Source: Edaphobacter acidisoli (GTDB taxonomy: Bacteria; Acidobacteriota; Terriglobia; Terriglobales; Acidobacteriaceae). Taken from it: a DNA stretch of 64,000 nt. The notes beneath the pieces are model-generated. The model was not told where the DNA came from, made no database searches, and worked only from the letters and a program-made list of their open reading frames with translations. The translations under genes and the position numbers were made by a program. The stretch lies in the NCBI RefSeq assembly GCF_014642855.1, contig NZ_BMJB01000003.1, positions 124,001-188,000 on the forward strand, written 5' to 3'. Below, one piece after another: positions 26,847 through 36,811 of the stretch (within the stretch, counting starts at the first letter, position 1; the number at the start of each line of letters is the position of its first letter).

Positions 26847-27077
26847 GAGGCCTCCATACTCAATGCCCGTCAACACTAGCACAGGCAGTCATCCATTGTC
26901 TGACCATGGAAATCATCGGCTCTGAACGCCCTGTCTTCCGGCAAAAATCACATGTCAAGCCCCAAAACCTGGGAAAAACCGGATAACATACTCAAACCAA
27001 AGGTGTTATTTCTTCCGCGAAGTTGGCGGTCGAGTTTCACTCCATCCGGCATAATGGAATTAAGCAGTCAGAAACAG

Positions 27078-27099
27078 GGCTCCAGCTCCCGCTGGAGCC
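27078..27099 (+). terminator. Orphan terminator-like hairpin upstream of GGDEF gene
   Basis: GGCTCCAGC, loop TCCC, GCTGGAGCC, followed by TTAATCTTTT: nine base pairs, perfect. No plus-strand gene precedes it, so it could end a small RNA or attenuate the downstream diguanylate cyclase message. It could also stop antisense transcription. Confidence 0.55.
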
Positions 27100-27114
27100 T
27101 TAATCTTTTGAAAT

Positions 27115-27138
27115 GAAGACTTTGCCAGAGAAGGGGAC
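27115..27138 (+). repeat. Short dispersed element, partial copy C
   Basis: GAAGACTTTGCCAGAGAAGG with GGACCC following. It matches the first 11 bases and the purine-rich end of copies A and B, 15 bases after the orphan hairpin. Confidence 0.5.
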
Positions 27139-27210
27139 CCGCCATACCAATGGAATCAATCACTTACACAAGCCATCAGGGCCCAGGTCCAAACCCAAAC
27201 CAAATAGAAT

Positions 27211-27244
27211 GAAGACTTTGCGCAAAAAGTAGGGGATAGGGGGG
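27211..27244 (+). repeat. Short dispersed element, copy B
   Basis: GAAGACTTTGCGCAAAAAGT followed by AGGGGATAGGGGGG. The first 20 bases are identical to copy A at 21596. It lies 120 bases before the GGDEF gene, so unlike copy A it cannot be its ribosome binding site. Confidence 0.75.
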
Positions 27245-27364
27245 TACCCGGCATCGCATCACCGTTTGGAAACTAGCCCCCGGTTACTCTTGTAATCTGG
27301 CGCAAATCCTTCTAGCTTCGCCACTTCGACCCGCGTATTCTGCACCTAACAACACGGTGGCAGG

Positions 27365-28816
27365 ATGATTGTACGGCGAACTGAGACTGAGACCGCTAGT
27401 GCAAGGGCCATTTGGACACGCGATTTACTTGACTCCGATCCGGAGCTTGAGTGCCAGGAACTGACAACCCTGGCATCTGTGATCTGTGGAACTCCCTTGG
27501 GTCTGGTAACGCTCCTCGATGAGCGAAGCCAGTGGGCACGTGCGTCCGAAGTACTTAAACTAGGCGATACCCCCCGCGAGGCAGCCTTCTGCGTCCACGC
27601 CATCCGCCAGTCGGGTCTGCTCGTTGTCAAGGACGCGATGATGGATGACCGGTTCGCCTCCAACCCCCTAATCCTTGCCGAACCCACTCTCAGGTTCTAC
27701 GCCGGCGTAGCCCTTGAAACCTCCGACGGCCACCAGTTCGGCACCCTCTCCGTCATCGACACCATGCCCCGCATCCTGACCGCCGAGCAGGACATGACCC
27801 TGCGGGTCCTCGGCCACCAGGTCAGCGCACGGCTGGAACTCGCCATGCAACGCCAGACACTCGACCGGGCGCTCGTGGAAAGAGAAGCGACTCAGGCCAG
27901 CCTGCGCGCCAGCGAAGAACTCTTCCGCGCCTTCATGAACGCCAGCCCCTTCCTCAGCTACATCAAGGACGCGGCTGGTCGCCTGCTCTTCTACAACAAG
28001 AGCTTCGCCCAACGCTTCGGCATCAGCGAGTACGCGTGGCTGGGCCGCACGGACGAGCAACTCTGGTCCCGCAAGCTCACCAAATCCGTCCGCGCCCACG
28101 ACCTCGAGGTCATGGCCAGCGGACGCATCGTCGAATCAGAAGAGCACATCCGCGACGCCGACGGAACCGTCAGCTCCCTGCGTTCATTCAAGTTCCCCTG
28201 TCACGACTCAGCTGGAAACCTGCTCCTCTCCGGAGTCGCCGTGGACATCTCCGAGGAGGTAGCACACAAGCTAGAGCTGGAGCGCTACCAGCGCGAGCTT
28301 GAAGAGGCCAACGACCAGCTCCGACGCCTCGCCGTGACTGACGAACTCACCGGTCTGCGCAACCGCCGCGCCTTCGAGGAGCGACTGGTCATGGAGTTCT
28401 CGATGGCCCGCCGCCGCAAGCGCGACCTGGCCGTACTCCTGATCGACGTCGACGACTTCAAAGCCATCAACGACCGCTTCGGTCACGCCGCGGGCGACGA
28501 GGTCCTACGCCGCCTTGGCATGATCTTGCGAACGACGGTTCGCCTGCCCGACCTGCCTGCACGCTACGGAGGTGAAGAGTTCGCCATCCTGCTGCCAGAG
28601 TGCGGCGAGGAGGGCGCGATGGGCCTCTCTCGACGTATCATGCAACGCGTCGCAACCGAAGACTGGGAGAACGACCCCCTGACCATCAGCATCGGCATGG
28701 CCGCCATGAACGAGTCGCTCGAAAACGGATTCCAGCTGGTTGATATGGCCGATGATGCTCTCTATGCTGCGAAACGCGCCGGAAAGAACCGCGCTATGGC
28801 CCATAGCGCGGAGTGA
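27365..28816 (+). CDS. Diguanylate cyclase with GAF and PAS domains
   Basis: A 483-residue soluble protein that should make cyclic di-GMP from two GTP. The N-terminal GAF domain (about 10-165) includes the typical VICGTPLGLVTLLDERSQW; a PAS domain (about 185-300) includes ELFRAFMNASPFLSYIKDA; a short coiled linker follows; the GGDEF domain (about 325-483) has DELTGLRNRRAFEERL, the IDVDDFKAINDRFGHAAGD strand-helix, and active-site GGEEF (402-406). An inhibitory I-site RLPD (393-396) is five residues before GGEEF, so product feedback is likely. Two sensory domains suggest ligand or redox control. ATG with GGTGG upstream. Confidence 0.95.
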   Translation: MIVRRTETETASARAIWTRDLLDSDPELECQELTTLASVICGTPLGLVTLLDERSQWARASEVLKLGDTPREAAFCVHAIRQSGLLVVKDAMMDDRFASNPLILAEPTLRFYAGVALETSDGHQFGTLSVIDTMPRILTAEQDMTLRVLGHQVSARLELAMQRQTLDRALVEREATQASLRASEELFRAFMNASPFLSYIKDAAGRLLFYNKSFAQRFGISEYAWLGRTDEQLWSRKLTKSVRAHDLEVMASGRIVESEEHIRDADGTVSSLRSFKFPCHDSAGNLLLSGVAVDISEEVAHKLELERYQRELEEANDQLRRLAVTDELTGLRNRRAFEERLVMEFSMARRRKRDLAVLLIDVDDFKAINDRFGHAAGDEVLRRLGMILRTTVRLPDLPARYGGEEFAILLPECGEEGAMGLSRRIMQRVATEDWENDPLTISIGMAAMNESLENGFQLVDMADDALYAAKRAGKNRAMAHSAE

Positions 28817-28850
28817 CAGAGAAAGCTCGGAACAATAGATTTTAAGTGTG

Positions 28851-28880
28851 AAGAGGGACGGAAATATCTCCGTCCCTCTT
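28851..28880. terminator. Bidirectional terminator between GGDEF gene and rplQ
   Basis: AAGAGGGACGGA, six-base loop, TCCGTCCCTCTT: a perfect 12 bp stem, T-rich on the plus side. It lies between two convergent genes and can end both the cyclase message and the whole ribosomal cluster. Confidence 0.85.
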
Positions 28881-28898
28881 TGTTTCTCTATGAATCGC

Positions 28899-29378
28899 TT
28901 AGGACTCGGTGCTATTGTCCGAGCCTTCCGCAGCGTTCTGCTCTTCGAGCTGCTTAGCCAGCTCTTCGCGCTTCTTGGCACGAGCTTCTGCTCTCTTCTT
29001 CGCCTTCTCGTTGAGCTCCTGCTCTGCGCCGAGCAATTCGATAAATGCCATCTCGGCTGCATCTCCCTTGCGCGCACCCGTGCGGACGATGCGAAGGTAG
29101 CCGCCGTTGCGATCCCCGTAACGCGGAGCAACTGTAGCAAAGAGACGATCAACGGCATTGGCTGTCAGCAAGTACGCTGCAGCTTGGCGGCGCGCATGAA
29201 CGGTCCCACGCTTGCCAAGCGTGATCATCTTCTCGATCAGCGGGCGCGACGCCTTGCACTTGGTGATCGTAGTCTCGATGCGATCCGTCAGAATGACGGA
29301 GGTGACGAGGTTGCGCAGAACTGCGCGACGATGGCTAGTGTTGCGGCCCAGCTTGAAGCCGCCATTACGGTGACGCAT
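28899..29378 (-). CDS. rplQ: 50S ribosomal protein L17
   Basis: L17, last gene of the ribosomal cluster. The protein begins MRHRNGGFKLGRNTSHRRA and has the core LVTSVILTDRIETTITKCKA, both diagnostic. At 159 residues it is longer than the E. coli protein (127) owing to a Lys/Glu/Ala-rich tail after residue 125, a common style in this phylum. AGGAG lies seven bases before the ATG. The 152 bp gap to rpoA holds a strong hairpin. Confidence 0.98.
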   Translation of the reverse strand: MRHRNGGFKLGRNTSHRRAVLRNLVTSVILTDRIETTITKCKASRPLIEKMITLGKRGTVHARRQAAAYLLTANAVDRLFATVAPRYGDRNGGYLRIVRTGARKGDAAEMAFIELLGAEQELNEKAKKRAEARAKKREELAKQLEEQNAAEGSDNSTES

Positions 29379-29492
29379 GGGGGATCTCCTTCGACCCGGC
29401 TTTTACCGTCGGTCGGTATCTCTGAAATATGCGCAAGCAGTGTCGCGCATTTGCTGCTCGATCAGCTTATTTCTGTTAGCTGAACGCTATTC

Positions 29493-29524
29493 GTTCCGGC
29501 GGCAGGTTGTACTGCCGCCGGAAC
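29493..29524. other. Perfect hairpin between rpoA and rplQ
   Basis: GTTCCGGCGGCAG, loop GTTGTA, CTGCCGCCGGAAC: 13 paired bases. There is no T-run after it in the minus direction, so it is more likely a processing or stabilising structure than a terminator. It starts 7 bases beyond the rpoA stop. Confidence 0.7.
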
Positions 29525-29530
29525 AAGAGG

Positions 29531-30622
<1,092 letters not shown>

Positions 30623-30691
30623 GTATTTCTCCTTTATCCGTCCTGACCGCGAAGCATTCTGCGGACGGCGGGTGGTTCGGTTGCGTTATTC

Positions 30692-30718
30692 GGTTGTAGG
30701 CCAAACCAGCCTCCAACC
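30692..30718. other. Hairpin between rpsD and rpoA
   Basis: GGTTGTAGGC, loop CAAACCA, GCCTCCAACC: nine of ten positions pair. One of a series of hairpins between genes of this cluster. Confidence 0.55.
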
Positions 30719-30765
30719 TCTGGCGGTTAGCAATGCGCTAAAGGCCCGAGGCTGAAAGCTGTTTC

Positions 30766-31398
30766 TTACTTGCTGTAAAGTTCGACGATCAACTGCTCAT
30801 TGATCGGCAGGTTGACGTCCTCACGCTTCGGCAGGGCGAGCACCTTGCCGGAGAAGTTATCGCGGTTGATGTCCAACCAGGCGACAGAGTTCTGACCGCT
30901 GGCGAAGTTCTTCGCCTCTTCGAGGATAGGAATCGACTTCGAACCCTCGCGGATGGCGACCTCATCGCCCACCTTGCACTGGAACGACGGGATGTTGACC
31001 TTGCGGCCGTTGACCTGCACGTGTCCGTGACGGACAAGCTGCCGCGCCTGGCGGCGGCTGATGGCAAAGCCCAGCCGGTAGGCCACGTTATCGAGGCGGG
31101 TCTCAAGCTGCTGGAGCAGAAGCTCGCCGGTGACGCCGGTCTTGTTCGAAGCCTTCTGGTAGTAGGCGCGGAACTGGGTCTCCAACGTGAAGTAGATGCG
31201 CTTGGCCTTCTGCTTCTCGCGGAGTTGGAGGCCGTAACCTACGACTTTTTTAGCCTTACGCGACTGACCGTGCTGGCCTGGGGGGAAGTTGCGTTTCTCA
31301 ACTGGGCATTTCTCAGAGAAGCACTTTGCCCCCTTGAGGAAAAGCTTGGTACCGTCGCGACGGCAAAGGCGGCAGACGGCTCCTGTATAACGTGCCAT
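30766..31398 (-). CDS. rpsD: 30S ribosomal protein S4
   Basis: S4 binds 16S rRNA first in assembly and in many bacteria represses the alpha operon. The 210-residue protein has the N-terminal region with [15 protein letters not shown], a Cys-containing segment ([15 protein letters not shown]) that could bind zinc, and the S4 RNA-binding domain [20 protein letters not shown]. Lengths and motifs are normal. Separated from rpsK by 112 bp holding a hairpin. Confidence 0.98.
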   Translation of the reverse strand: MARYTGAVCRLCRRDGTKLFLKGAKCFSEKCPVEKRNFPPGQHGQSRKAKKVVGYGLQLREKQKAKRIYFTLETQFRAYYQKASNKTGVTGELLLQQLETRLDNVAYRLGFAISRRQARQLVRHGHVQVNGRKVNIPSFQCKVGDEVAIREGSKSIPILEEAKNFASGQNSVAWLDINRDNFSGKVLALPKREDVNLPINEQLIVELYSK

Positions 31399-31477
31399 GT
31401 TTCTTTCTCCTGACTTCGGGTGACGATCGGTTTACGCGCCGGCAGGCGTTTCAATCCCGATCCTGATTCGTTTTGAT

Positions 31478-31504
31478 CTGCCAGCTCCATAACAGAGCTG
31501 GCAG
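31478..31504. other. Hairpin between rpsK and rpsD
   Basis: CTGCCAGCTC, loop CATAACA, GAGCTGGCAG: ten paired bases, starting six bases beyond the rpsK stop. No T-run on the minus strand. Confidence 0.65.
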
Positions 31505-31510
31505 TCAGTA

Positions 31511-31930
31511 TTACACGCGGCGACGCTTCGGAGGACGGCAGCCGTTGTGCGGCATCGGCGTAACGTCGCGGATGCTGCGCACCTCGATGCCGGCCGTGGC
31601 GAGCGCGCGGATGGCAGACTCGCGTCCCGAGCCGGGGCCACTGACGCGGACATCGACCGAGCGGACACCGTGATCGCGGGCCAAAGTGGCCGCGCCCACC
31701 GCAGCCTGCTGAGCCGCAAACGGCGTGCCCTTACGTGAGCCACGGAAGCCGAGCGAGCCCGAGCTCTTCCACGACAGCGTGTTGCCAGCCTGGTCGGTGA
31801 TGGTGACGATAGTGTTGTTGAACGACGCCTGAATGAACACGAGCCCAAATGGAACGTTCTTGCGCTCGCGCTTCTTGAACTTCTTGTTCTTGCCGGGCTT
31901 TGCAGCGGCTTTATTCTGAGTCTTTGCCAT
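31511..31930 (-). CDS. rpsK: 30S ribosomal protein S11
   Basis: S11 lines the platform of the 30S subunit near the mRNA exit. The 139-residue protein has a basic N-terminal tail, [38 protein letters not shown] and the C-terminal [10 protein letters not shown], all diagnostic. Its ATG directly follows the rpsM stop with no spacer, so translation is likely coupled. Confidence 0.98.
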   Translation of the reverse strand: MAKTQNKAAAKPGKNKKFKKRERKNVPFGLVFIQASFNNTIVTITDQAGNTLSWKSSGSLGFRGSRKGTPFAAQQAAVGAATLARDHGVRSVDVRVSGPGSGRESAIRALATAGIEVRSIRDVTPMPHNGCRPPKRRRV

Positions 31931-32311
31931 TTATTTCGTCGCTTTCTTCTTACCGGCAACAGTGCCCTTGCGCGGGCCTTTGCGGGTGCGAGCGTTGGTG
32001 TGGGTGCGCTGGCCACGGACTGGAAGCGAGCGGCGATGGCGAAGGCCGCGATAGGACTGAATTTCGATCAGACGCTTGATGTTGAGTCCGACCTCTTTAC
32101 GCAGATCACCCTCAATCTGACCCTCAGTCTCGATGACGTGGCGGATGCGGTTCAACTGATCCTCATCAAGCGTAGAGATCTTAGCGTAGGGATCAACATC
32201 GGCCTGCGCCAGAATCTTCGCAGCGCGCGAGTCACCGATCCCGTAGATATAAGTGAGCCCGATACGAACCTGCTTGTTGGCAGGAATATCGACTCCAGCA
32301 ATACGTGCCAT
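31931..32311 (-). CDS. rpsM: 30S ribosomal protein S13
   Basis: S13 contacts the P-site tRNA and 50S bridge. The 126-residue protein begins [20 protein letters not shown] and contains [14 protein letters not shown] and the basic end [20 protein letters not shown]. Typical length. Adjacent to rpsK without a gap; 140-158 bp downstream of rpmJ. Confidence 0.98.
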   Translation of the reverse strand: MARIAGVDIPANKQVRIGLTYIYGIGDSRAAKILAQADVDPYAKISTLDEDQLNRIRHVIETEGQIEGDLRKEVGLNIKRLIEIQSYRGLRHRRSLPVRGQRTHTNARTRKGPRKGTVAGKKKATK

Positions 32312-32439
32312 GGGATTCCTTTTCAGTAGGGCCCTGCGGCATGGCCACAGAAGGCTCGTTATGGGTTTGCGGTTATCCCGCCGGGTTCATCGCAAGCCTG
32401 ACATCGGCTAACTAGCCCGAAGGGGCCGGTTACTGCTTA

Positions 32440-32457
32440 CCGCAGATTTATCTGCGG
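32440..32457. other. Hairpin between rpmJ and rpsM
   Basis: CCGCAGA, loop TTTA, TCTGCGG, 12 bases beyond the rpmJ stop. The stem is short but perfect; no T-run on the minus strand. Confidence 0.55.
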
Positions 32458-32469
32458 CATCAGGCCGAA

Positions 32470-32583
32470 CTAGCCCTGACGCTGCTTATGCTTGGCATTC
32501 TCGCAAATCACACGCACCACACCACGGCGGTGAATGATCTTGCACTTGTCACAAATCTTCTTTACTGACGCACGGACCTTCAT
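32470..32583 (-). CDS. rpmJ: 50S ribosomal protein L36
   Basis: A 37-residue protein, [20 protein letters not shown] at the start and ending KHKQRQG. Zinc ligands Cys11, Cys14, Cys27 and His32 are all present, so this is the zinc-binding (C+) form. An AAGGAGTTG sequence precedes the ATG. It lies between infA and rpsM in the standard order. Confidence 0.97.
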   Translation of the reverse strand: MKVRASVKKICDKCKIIHRRGVVRVICENAKHKQRQG

Positions 32584-32682
32584 ACAACTCCTTCAAGAAC
32601 AGCTTTCAACCTTTAGCTCGTGGCTTCCAGTTAAACAGGTACTCAGACAGCGCCACATCCACCTTTTAAGCCAGAAACGTCG

Positions 32683-32901
32683 CTACTTGTAGCGGTAGAC
32701 GATGCGGCCACGGTTGAGGTCGTACGGACTCAACTCAATCGCGACACGGTCACCGGGAAGAATGCGAATAAAGTTCTTGCGCATCCGTCCAGAGACGTGC
32801 GCAAGTGCTTGATGCTTGTTCTCAAGCTCAACCTTGAACATCGCGTTTGGCAGGGTCTCGACAACGACTGCCATCACCTCAATTGCATCTTCCTTCGACA
32901 A
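32683..32901 (-). CDS. infA: Translation initiation factor IF-1
   Basis: IF-1 occupies the A site during initiation. The 72-residue protein has a single S1-like OB domain with [20 protein letters not shown] and [18 protein letters not shown]. It begins with a TTG codon, GGGAG placed four to five bases upstream. Standard length. The 144 bp gap before it contains a possible -10 box (TATGAT, 33019-33024 minus strand) without a good -35. Confidence 0.97.
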   Translation of the reverse strand: MSKEDAIEVMAVVVETLPNAMFKVELENKHQALAHVSGRMRKNFIRILPGDRVAIELSPYDLNRGRIVYRYK

Positions 32902-33018
32902 ACGATCTCCCTCAAGTAGGCAAATGACTTAAGTTATTGGATTTCTGCAACCTGCCCATGACAAAACTGGCAATCCCCGCCAGCCCATTAACAAGGCATT
33001 CTGCACGCAGCATCTTTG

Positions 33019-33024
33019 ATCATA
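33019..33024 (-). promoter_or_regulatory. Possible internal -10 box before infA
   Basis: TATGAT on the minus strand, about 118 bases before the infA start, matching five of six. The -35 region is poor, so this is a weak call. If real, infA and the alpha genes would have an extra start. Confidence 0.3.
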
Positions 33025-33045
33025 CACCAAAACCGGTCGAAACTT

Positions 33046-33795
33046 CTAGCGTGTCAAAACCTGAGGTCCATCTTTTGTGATGGCCACGGTGTGCTCGAAG
33101 TGGGCGCTATAGCTTCCGTCATTGGTTACAGCGGTCCATCCATCCTTGAGTACGTGAACTCCAGCCCCACCAGCATTGATCATCGGCTCAATCGCCAGCA
33201 CCATGCCTGCCTTTAACCGGGGGCCCTTGCCTGCCTCGCCGAAGTTGGGAACCTGAGGGTCCTCGTGCATACTGCGCCCGATTCCGTGCCCGACGAACTC
33301 GCGTACAACCCCAAACCCTTCTGCCTCACAGATTCTCTGCACAGTTGCAGAGATGTCACTGAGTCGACCGCCGACCTGGCACTGCTTTATGGCCTCTTCG
33401 AGGGAATGCAAGGTTACATTCAACAACTTTCGTGCATGGTCGCTAACCTTGCCAATCGGGTATGTAACAGCAGCATCGGCATAGTATCCGTCGATGATCA
33501 CTCCGCAATCAATTGAAAGGACGTCGCCCTCTTTAAGGACGCGCTTAGCATTGGGCATTCCATGAACGACCTCTTCATTTACTGACGTGCAGAGTGCCGA
33601 CGGATAGCCGTGGTATCCCTTGAAAGCAGCTTTTGCGTCAAGCTCAGCAATTTTTTTGACGGCGATCTCTTCGAGATCCATCGTCGAGACACCCGCGACG
33701 ACATGCGGCGCAATCGCGTCATGCACCTGCCGAAGAGCCCTGCCGGAGACGCGCATCTTTGCTATCTCTTCAGGCGTCTTGATCATGATGGCCAT
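33046..33795 (-). CDS. map: Type I methionine aminopeptidase
   Basis: Removes N-terminal methionine from new proteins. From the ATG at 33795 it has 249 residues, MAIMIKTPEEIAKMRVSGRA; an earlier frame opening would overlap adk by 110 bases and is rejected. Metal ligands visible: Asp in LSIDCGVIIDGYYADAAV (two), His in EFVGHGIGRSMHEDP, Glu in MVLAIEPMINAGG and Glu before HTVAITKDG (FEHTVAI). Lacks the zinc-finger N-terminal extension. Follows adk by seven bases. Confidence 0.97.
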   Translation of the reverse strand: MAIMIKTPEEIAKMRVSGRALRQVHDAIAPHVVAGVSTMDLEEIAVKKIAELDAKAAFKGYHGYPSALCTSVNEEVVHGMPNAKRVLKEGDVLSIDCGVIIDGYYADAAVTYPIGKVSDHARKLLNVTLHSLEEAIKQCQVGGRLSDISATVQRICEAEGFGVVREFVGHGIGRSMHEDPQVPNFGEAGKGPRLKAGMVLAIEPMINAGGAGVHVLKDGWTAVTNDGSYSAHFEHTVAITKDGPQVLTR

Positions 33796-33802
33796 GAGCG
33801 TT

Positions 33803-34528
33803 CTAAACCTGGGCCTTTCCGCGCAGATGGCGAAGCATTTCAACAATGGCGGAACTGACCTGTTCGACCGGTTGGCTGCCGTCAACCTGACGGAAGAGAT
33901 GCCCCTTGTCATTAAAGTAGGCGATTACAGGTGCCGTCTTCGCTCGGTACTCGTCCATGCGCTTGTGAAATGCCTGCTCGGTGTCGTCCGTGCGCTGTTC
34001 AAGGGGTGAGCCATCGACATCACAGACATTTTCTCGCTTCGGAGGGTTCGAGTAGATATTGTAGATATGCCCCGAAGGGCAAATGCGCCTTCCAGTGATG
34101 CGCTTCAACAGTTCAGTTTCATCTACAACGATGTTAATAGCCACAAACGGAAGCGAAAGAGATACTTTGTCTCCGCCTTCATCTGAGCAACGCAAGCGTT
34201 CGATGTAGCTTGCCTGCGCCGTCGTTCGCGGATAGCCATCAAGGATAAATCCGCCCTCGGTGTCCTGCGCATTAAGACGCTGCGCCACCATGCCGTTCAC
34301 GATCTCATCCTCAACCAAATGTCCGTGGTCCATCCGTGCCTTGGCCTCACGACCAAGCTCCGTCTTGCGAGCGATGTTATCGCGCAGGATATCGCCAGTG
34401 GATATCTGCGGAATGCCGAACTTGGCCATCAGTAGCTTTGCCTGGGTTCCCTTACCAACACCAGGTGCACCAAGAAGAATGATCGGCCCGGGTAAAAACC
34501 CTGTCTCCGTCCGGGCCGGTTGCGTCAT
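33803..34528 (-). CDS. adk: Adenylate kinase
   Basis: Phosphorylates AMP with ATP and maintains the nucleotide balance. From the ATG at 34528 it has 241 residues; a TTG six codons earlier is an alternative. Walker A is GAPGVGKGTQAKLLM, the AMP-binding region GFILDGYPRTTAQA, and the LID has RICPSGHIYNIYSNPPKREN followed by C-D motifs, a partial zinc finger. An N-terminal extension of about 20 residues precedes the P-loop. Follows secY, the usual secY-adk-map order. Confidence 0.97.
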   Translation of the reverse strand: MTQPARTETGFLPGPIILLGAPGVGKGTQAKLLMAKFGIPQISTGDILRDNIARKTELGREAKARMDHGHLVEDEIVNGMVAQRLNAQDTEGGFILDGYPRTTAQASYIERLRCSDEGGDKVSLSLPFVAINIVVDETELLKRITGRRICPSGHIYNIYSNPPKRENVCDVDGSPLEQRTDDTEQAFHKRMDEYRAKTAPVIAYFNDKGHLFRQVDGSQPVEQVSSAIVEMLRHLRGKAQV

Positions 34529-34557
34529 CGTCTCAGGTTGGCTCAAGTCTCGCTTCC

Positions 34558-35967
34558 CTACCAGCTCTTGCGCCCGCGAATACGTCCGCTCTTCGGGGAA
34601 AAACCCTCATAGTGACGCATCACAAGCTGTGCTTCTATCTGCTGAATCGTGTCCATCGCCACCCCCACAACGATCAGCAGCGACGTACCGCCAAAGTAGA
34701 ACGTAACGCCAAGACCGTTCGTGACCCAAGTGGGCAGGCTGTCAAACGCTCGCCCAATCAGCCAAAGGTGATTGAAGTGGATACCACTGATAAGCATCTG
34801 CGGTATCAGCGAGATGATGATCAGGTAGATGCCGCCAACCAAAGTCAAGCGCGTCAGCACATCATTGATGAAGTCCGCGGTACGCTTGCCCGGACGGATG
34901 CCGGGAATGAAGCCGCCGTACTTGCGCATGTTGTCTGCAATGTCATCCGGACGAAAAACAATCGAGATATAGAAGTACGCAAAGAAGATGATCGAAACGC
35001 AGTAGAGCAACTCATACCACGGCTCGCCAGGAGCAAGTGCGCGGAATAGCGGCCCGAAGATCGGCGAGTCGTGCATTGAATAGCCGAAGACAGTCGCGTT
35101 GGCAAAAAGCAGAGGGGCCGAAAGAATCGACGCCGCGAAGATGACCGGCATCACACCGCCAGAGTTAACTTTGAGTGGAAGATGCGTAGACTGCCCGCCC
35201 ATCATCTTACGACCAACAATGCGCTTGGCATACTGCACCGGGATCCGACGCTCAGACTTTTCAACGTACACGATGAATGCCACAACGGCTATCATCATCA
35301 CGACCAGCATTACCAAGGCGATGGGCGTAAATGCTCCCCATGCATCGTCACGAAACTTGGTATAGAGGTCGGCAATGCCAGAAGGCAGTCCAACCACAAT
35401 GCCGGCAAAGATCAACAGCGACATTCCATTGCCAATACCGCGGTCAGTAATCTGCTCACCCAGCCACATGATAAAGGCCGTGCCAGCCGTCAGCGTCAGC
35501 ACGCAAAGCGCTATAAACGAGTACTTGGGAATCGTCACCATCGAAGAACCAGTCGATGTGCCGGTCAGTGTTAGTGCAATTGCCAGCGACTGCACGATAC
35601 CCAGAAGGATCGTGACATAGCGAGTCCATTGCGTAATCTTGCGGCGGCCGAGCTCCCCTTCTTTCTGAAGCTTCGCCAACGGCTCGTAGATTACCGTTAG
35701 CAACTGAAAGATAATCTGGGCCGTGATATACGGCATGATGCCCAGCGCAAAAATCGTCAGCTTGCGCAGATTGCCGCCAGAGAACAGATCAACCAAGCCA
35801 AGCGCAGACCCGGCGTTCTGATTGAAGAACTGTGCCAACATGTCACTATTGATGCCGGGTGTTGGGATGTGGCCGCCGAGACGGTACACAGCCATCATGC
35901 CAAGCATGAACAACACACGCTTGCGCAGGTCAGGGATGCGGAAGATGTTTGCGAACTTCTCGAACAT
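34558..35967 (-). CDS. secY: Preprotein translocase subunit SecY
   Basis: SecY is the membrane channel for protein export and membrane insertion. The 469-residue protein has ten membrane segments; visible landmarks are the start MFEKFANIFRIPDLRKR, the LGIMPYITAQIIFQLL helix 2, RGIGNGMSLLIFAGIVVGLP, the cytoplasmic RRIPVQYAKR loop, RPGKRTADFINDVLTRLTL and the end LVMRHYEGFSPKSGRIRG. Length is slightly above the E. coli protein (443). It sits between rplO and adk, as normal. Confidence 0.98.
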   Translation of the reverse strand: MFEKFANIFRIPDLRKRVLFMLGMMAVYRLGGHIPTPGINSDMLAQFFNQNAGSALGLVDLFSGGNLRKLTIFALGIMPYITAQIIFQLLTVIYEPLAKLQKEGELGRRKITQWTRYVTILLGIVQSLAIALTLTGTSTGSSMVTIPKYSFIALCVLTLTAGTAFIMWLGEQITDRGIGNGMSLLIFAGIVVGLPSGIADLYTKFRDDAWGAFTPIALVMLVVMMIAVVAFIVYVEKSERRIPVQYAKRIVGRKMMGGQSTHLPLKVNSGGVMPVIFAASILSAPLLFANATVFGYSMHDSPIFGPLFRALAPGEPWYELLYCVSIIFFAYFYISIVFRPDDIADNMRKYGGFIPGIRPGKRTADFINDVLTRLTLVGGIYLIIISLIPQMLISGIHFNHLWLIGRAFDSLPTWVTNGLGVTFYFGGTSLLIVVGVAMDTIQQIEAQLVMRHYEGFSPKSGRIRGRKSW

Positions 35968-36079
35968 CGGTCTGGAATTCCTTCGGCGGGCCGCTTGTCT
36001 TTGAAGCCCACCCCGGAGGCATAACCCCCGTCTTCAAACAGAGTTTCGGGCATGGACGAACTATGCCCTTCAGACAAGT

Positions 36080-36541
36080 TTAGCTGATCAAGACAGCCTT
36101 GCCGCCAGCCTTCTCAATCGCCTCCTGGGCGGTCTTTGAAAACTTGTGCGCATGGACCGTAACGGCAGTCTTGATTTCTCCGTTATTCAGCACCTTGACC
36201 AGTCCATTCTTCTTGCGCAGCAGCCCCAGAGCAACGATCTTATCGAGGGTAAACTCCGTGACCTTCTGCTCAGCCGCGATCTCCGCCAGCCGGTCAAGAC
36301 CCAGCACCTGGTATTCCACCCGGAAAATGTTCGTGAAGCCGCGTTTTGGCAGACGACGATGAAGCGGCATCTGGCCGCCTTCAAAACCACGCATCAACGA
36401 CGAACCCGAACGGGAGCCTTGCCCCTTGTGACCACGGGTAGAAGTTTTACCCATGCCCGAGCCCATACCACGTCCGACGCGTTTTTTATTCTCGTTCGCC
36501 TTCTTCGGCGCGCGCAGATTGGAGAGATTGCGAATTGCCAT
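36080..36541 (-). CDS. rplO: 50S ribosomal protein L15
   Basis: A 153-residue protein beginning AIRNLSNLRAPKKANENKKR, with the glycine-rich loop GRGMGSGMGKTSTRGHKGQG and RGFEGGQMPLHRRLPKRGF. L15 is a late assembly protein near the peptidyl-transferase core. Sequence and length are standard. Confidence 0.98.
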   Translation of the reverse strand: MAIRNLSNLRAPKKANENKKRVGRGMGSGMGKTSTRGHKGQGSRSGSSLMRGFEGGQMPLHRRLPKRGFTNIFRVEYQVLGLDRLAEIAAEQKVTEFTLDKIVALGLLRKKNGLVKVLNNGEIKTAVTVHAHKFSKTAQEAIEKAGGKAVLIS

Positions 36542-36618
36542 ATTTTCCTCGCTCTAGCGCCACCTAACCTCAAAGTCAGGCGACTCGCATGTAAATTGCC
36601 CCTTTGCGGGCGATTGAA

Positions 36619-36807
36619 CTACTCGACGACGCGGACCAGATGGGGCACTTTGGCCACCATTCCACGGATCGAGGGTGTATCTTCACGCTCGACGATCTGG
36701 TTCAGCCGAGTAAAGCCAAGGCCCTTGATAACAGACTTGTGCTTAACCGGTGTAGCGATCTTCGAACGGTAGTACTGCAATTTAATCGTTGCGTTCTTGG
36801 TAGCCAT
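36619..36807 (-). CDS. rpmD: 50S ribosomal protein L30
   Basis: From the ATG at 36807 the protein has 62 residues, ATKNATIKLQYYRSKIATPV followed by KGLGFTRLNQIVERED and a C-terminal hydrophobic end VPHLVRVVE. The start lies four bases after the rpsE stop. An upstream opening of the frame overlaps rpsE and is rejected. Length fits L30 (about 60). Confidence 0.96.
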   Translation of the reverse strand: MATKNATIKLQYYRSKIATPVKHKSVIKGLGFTRLNQIVEREDTPSIRGMVAKVPHLVRVVE

Positions 36808-36811
36808 CGAA

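Larger units (their letters stand above)
26847..27364. other. Long gap with terminator-like hairpin and two short repeat copies
   Basis: No gene is supported. The gap holds an intrinsic-terminator-like hairpin (27078-27099), a partial copy (27115) and a full copy (27211) of the element seen at 21596, and the leader of the GGDEF gene. A plus-strand promoter upstream of the hairpin could not be identified with confidence (CATAAT near 27050 lacks a good -35). Confidence 0.55.

Noticed and set aside
33046..33912. Long map frame starting inside adk
   Set aside because: Would overlap adk by 110 bases; the ATG at 33795 gives the family start.
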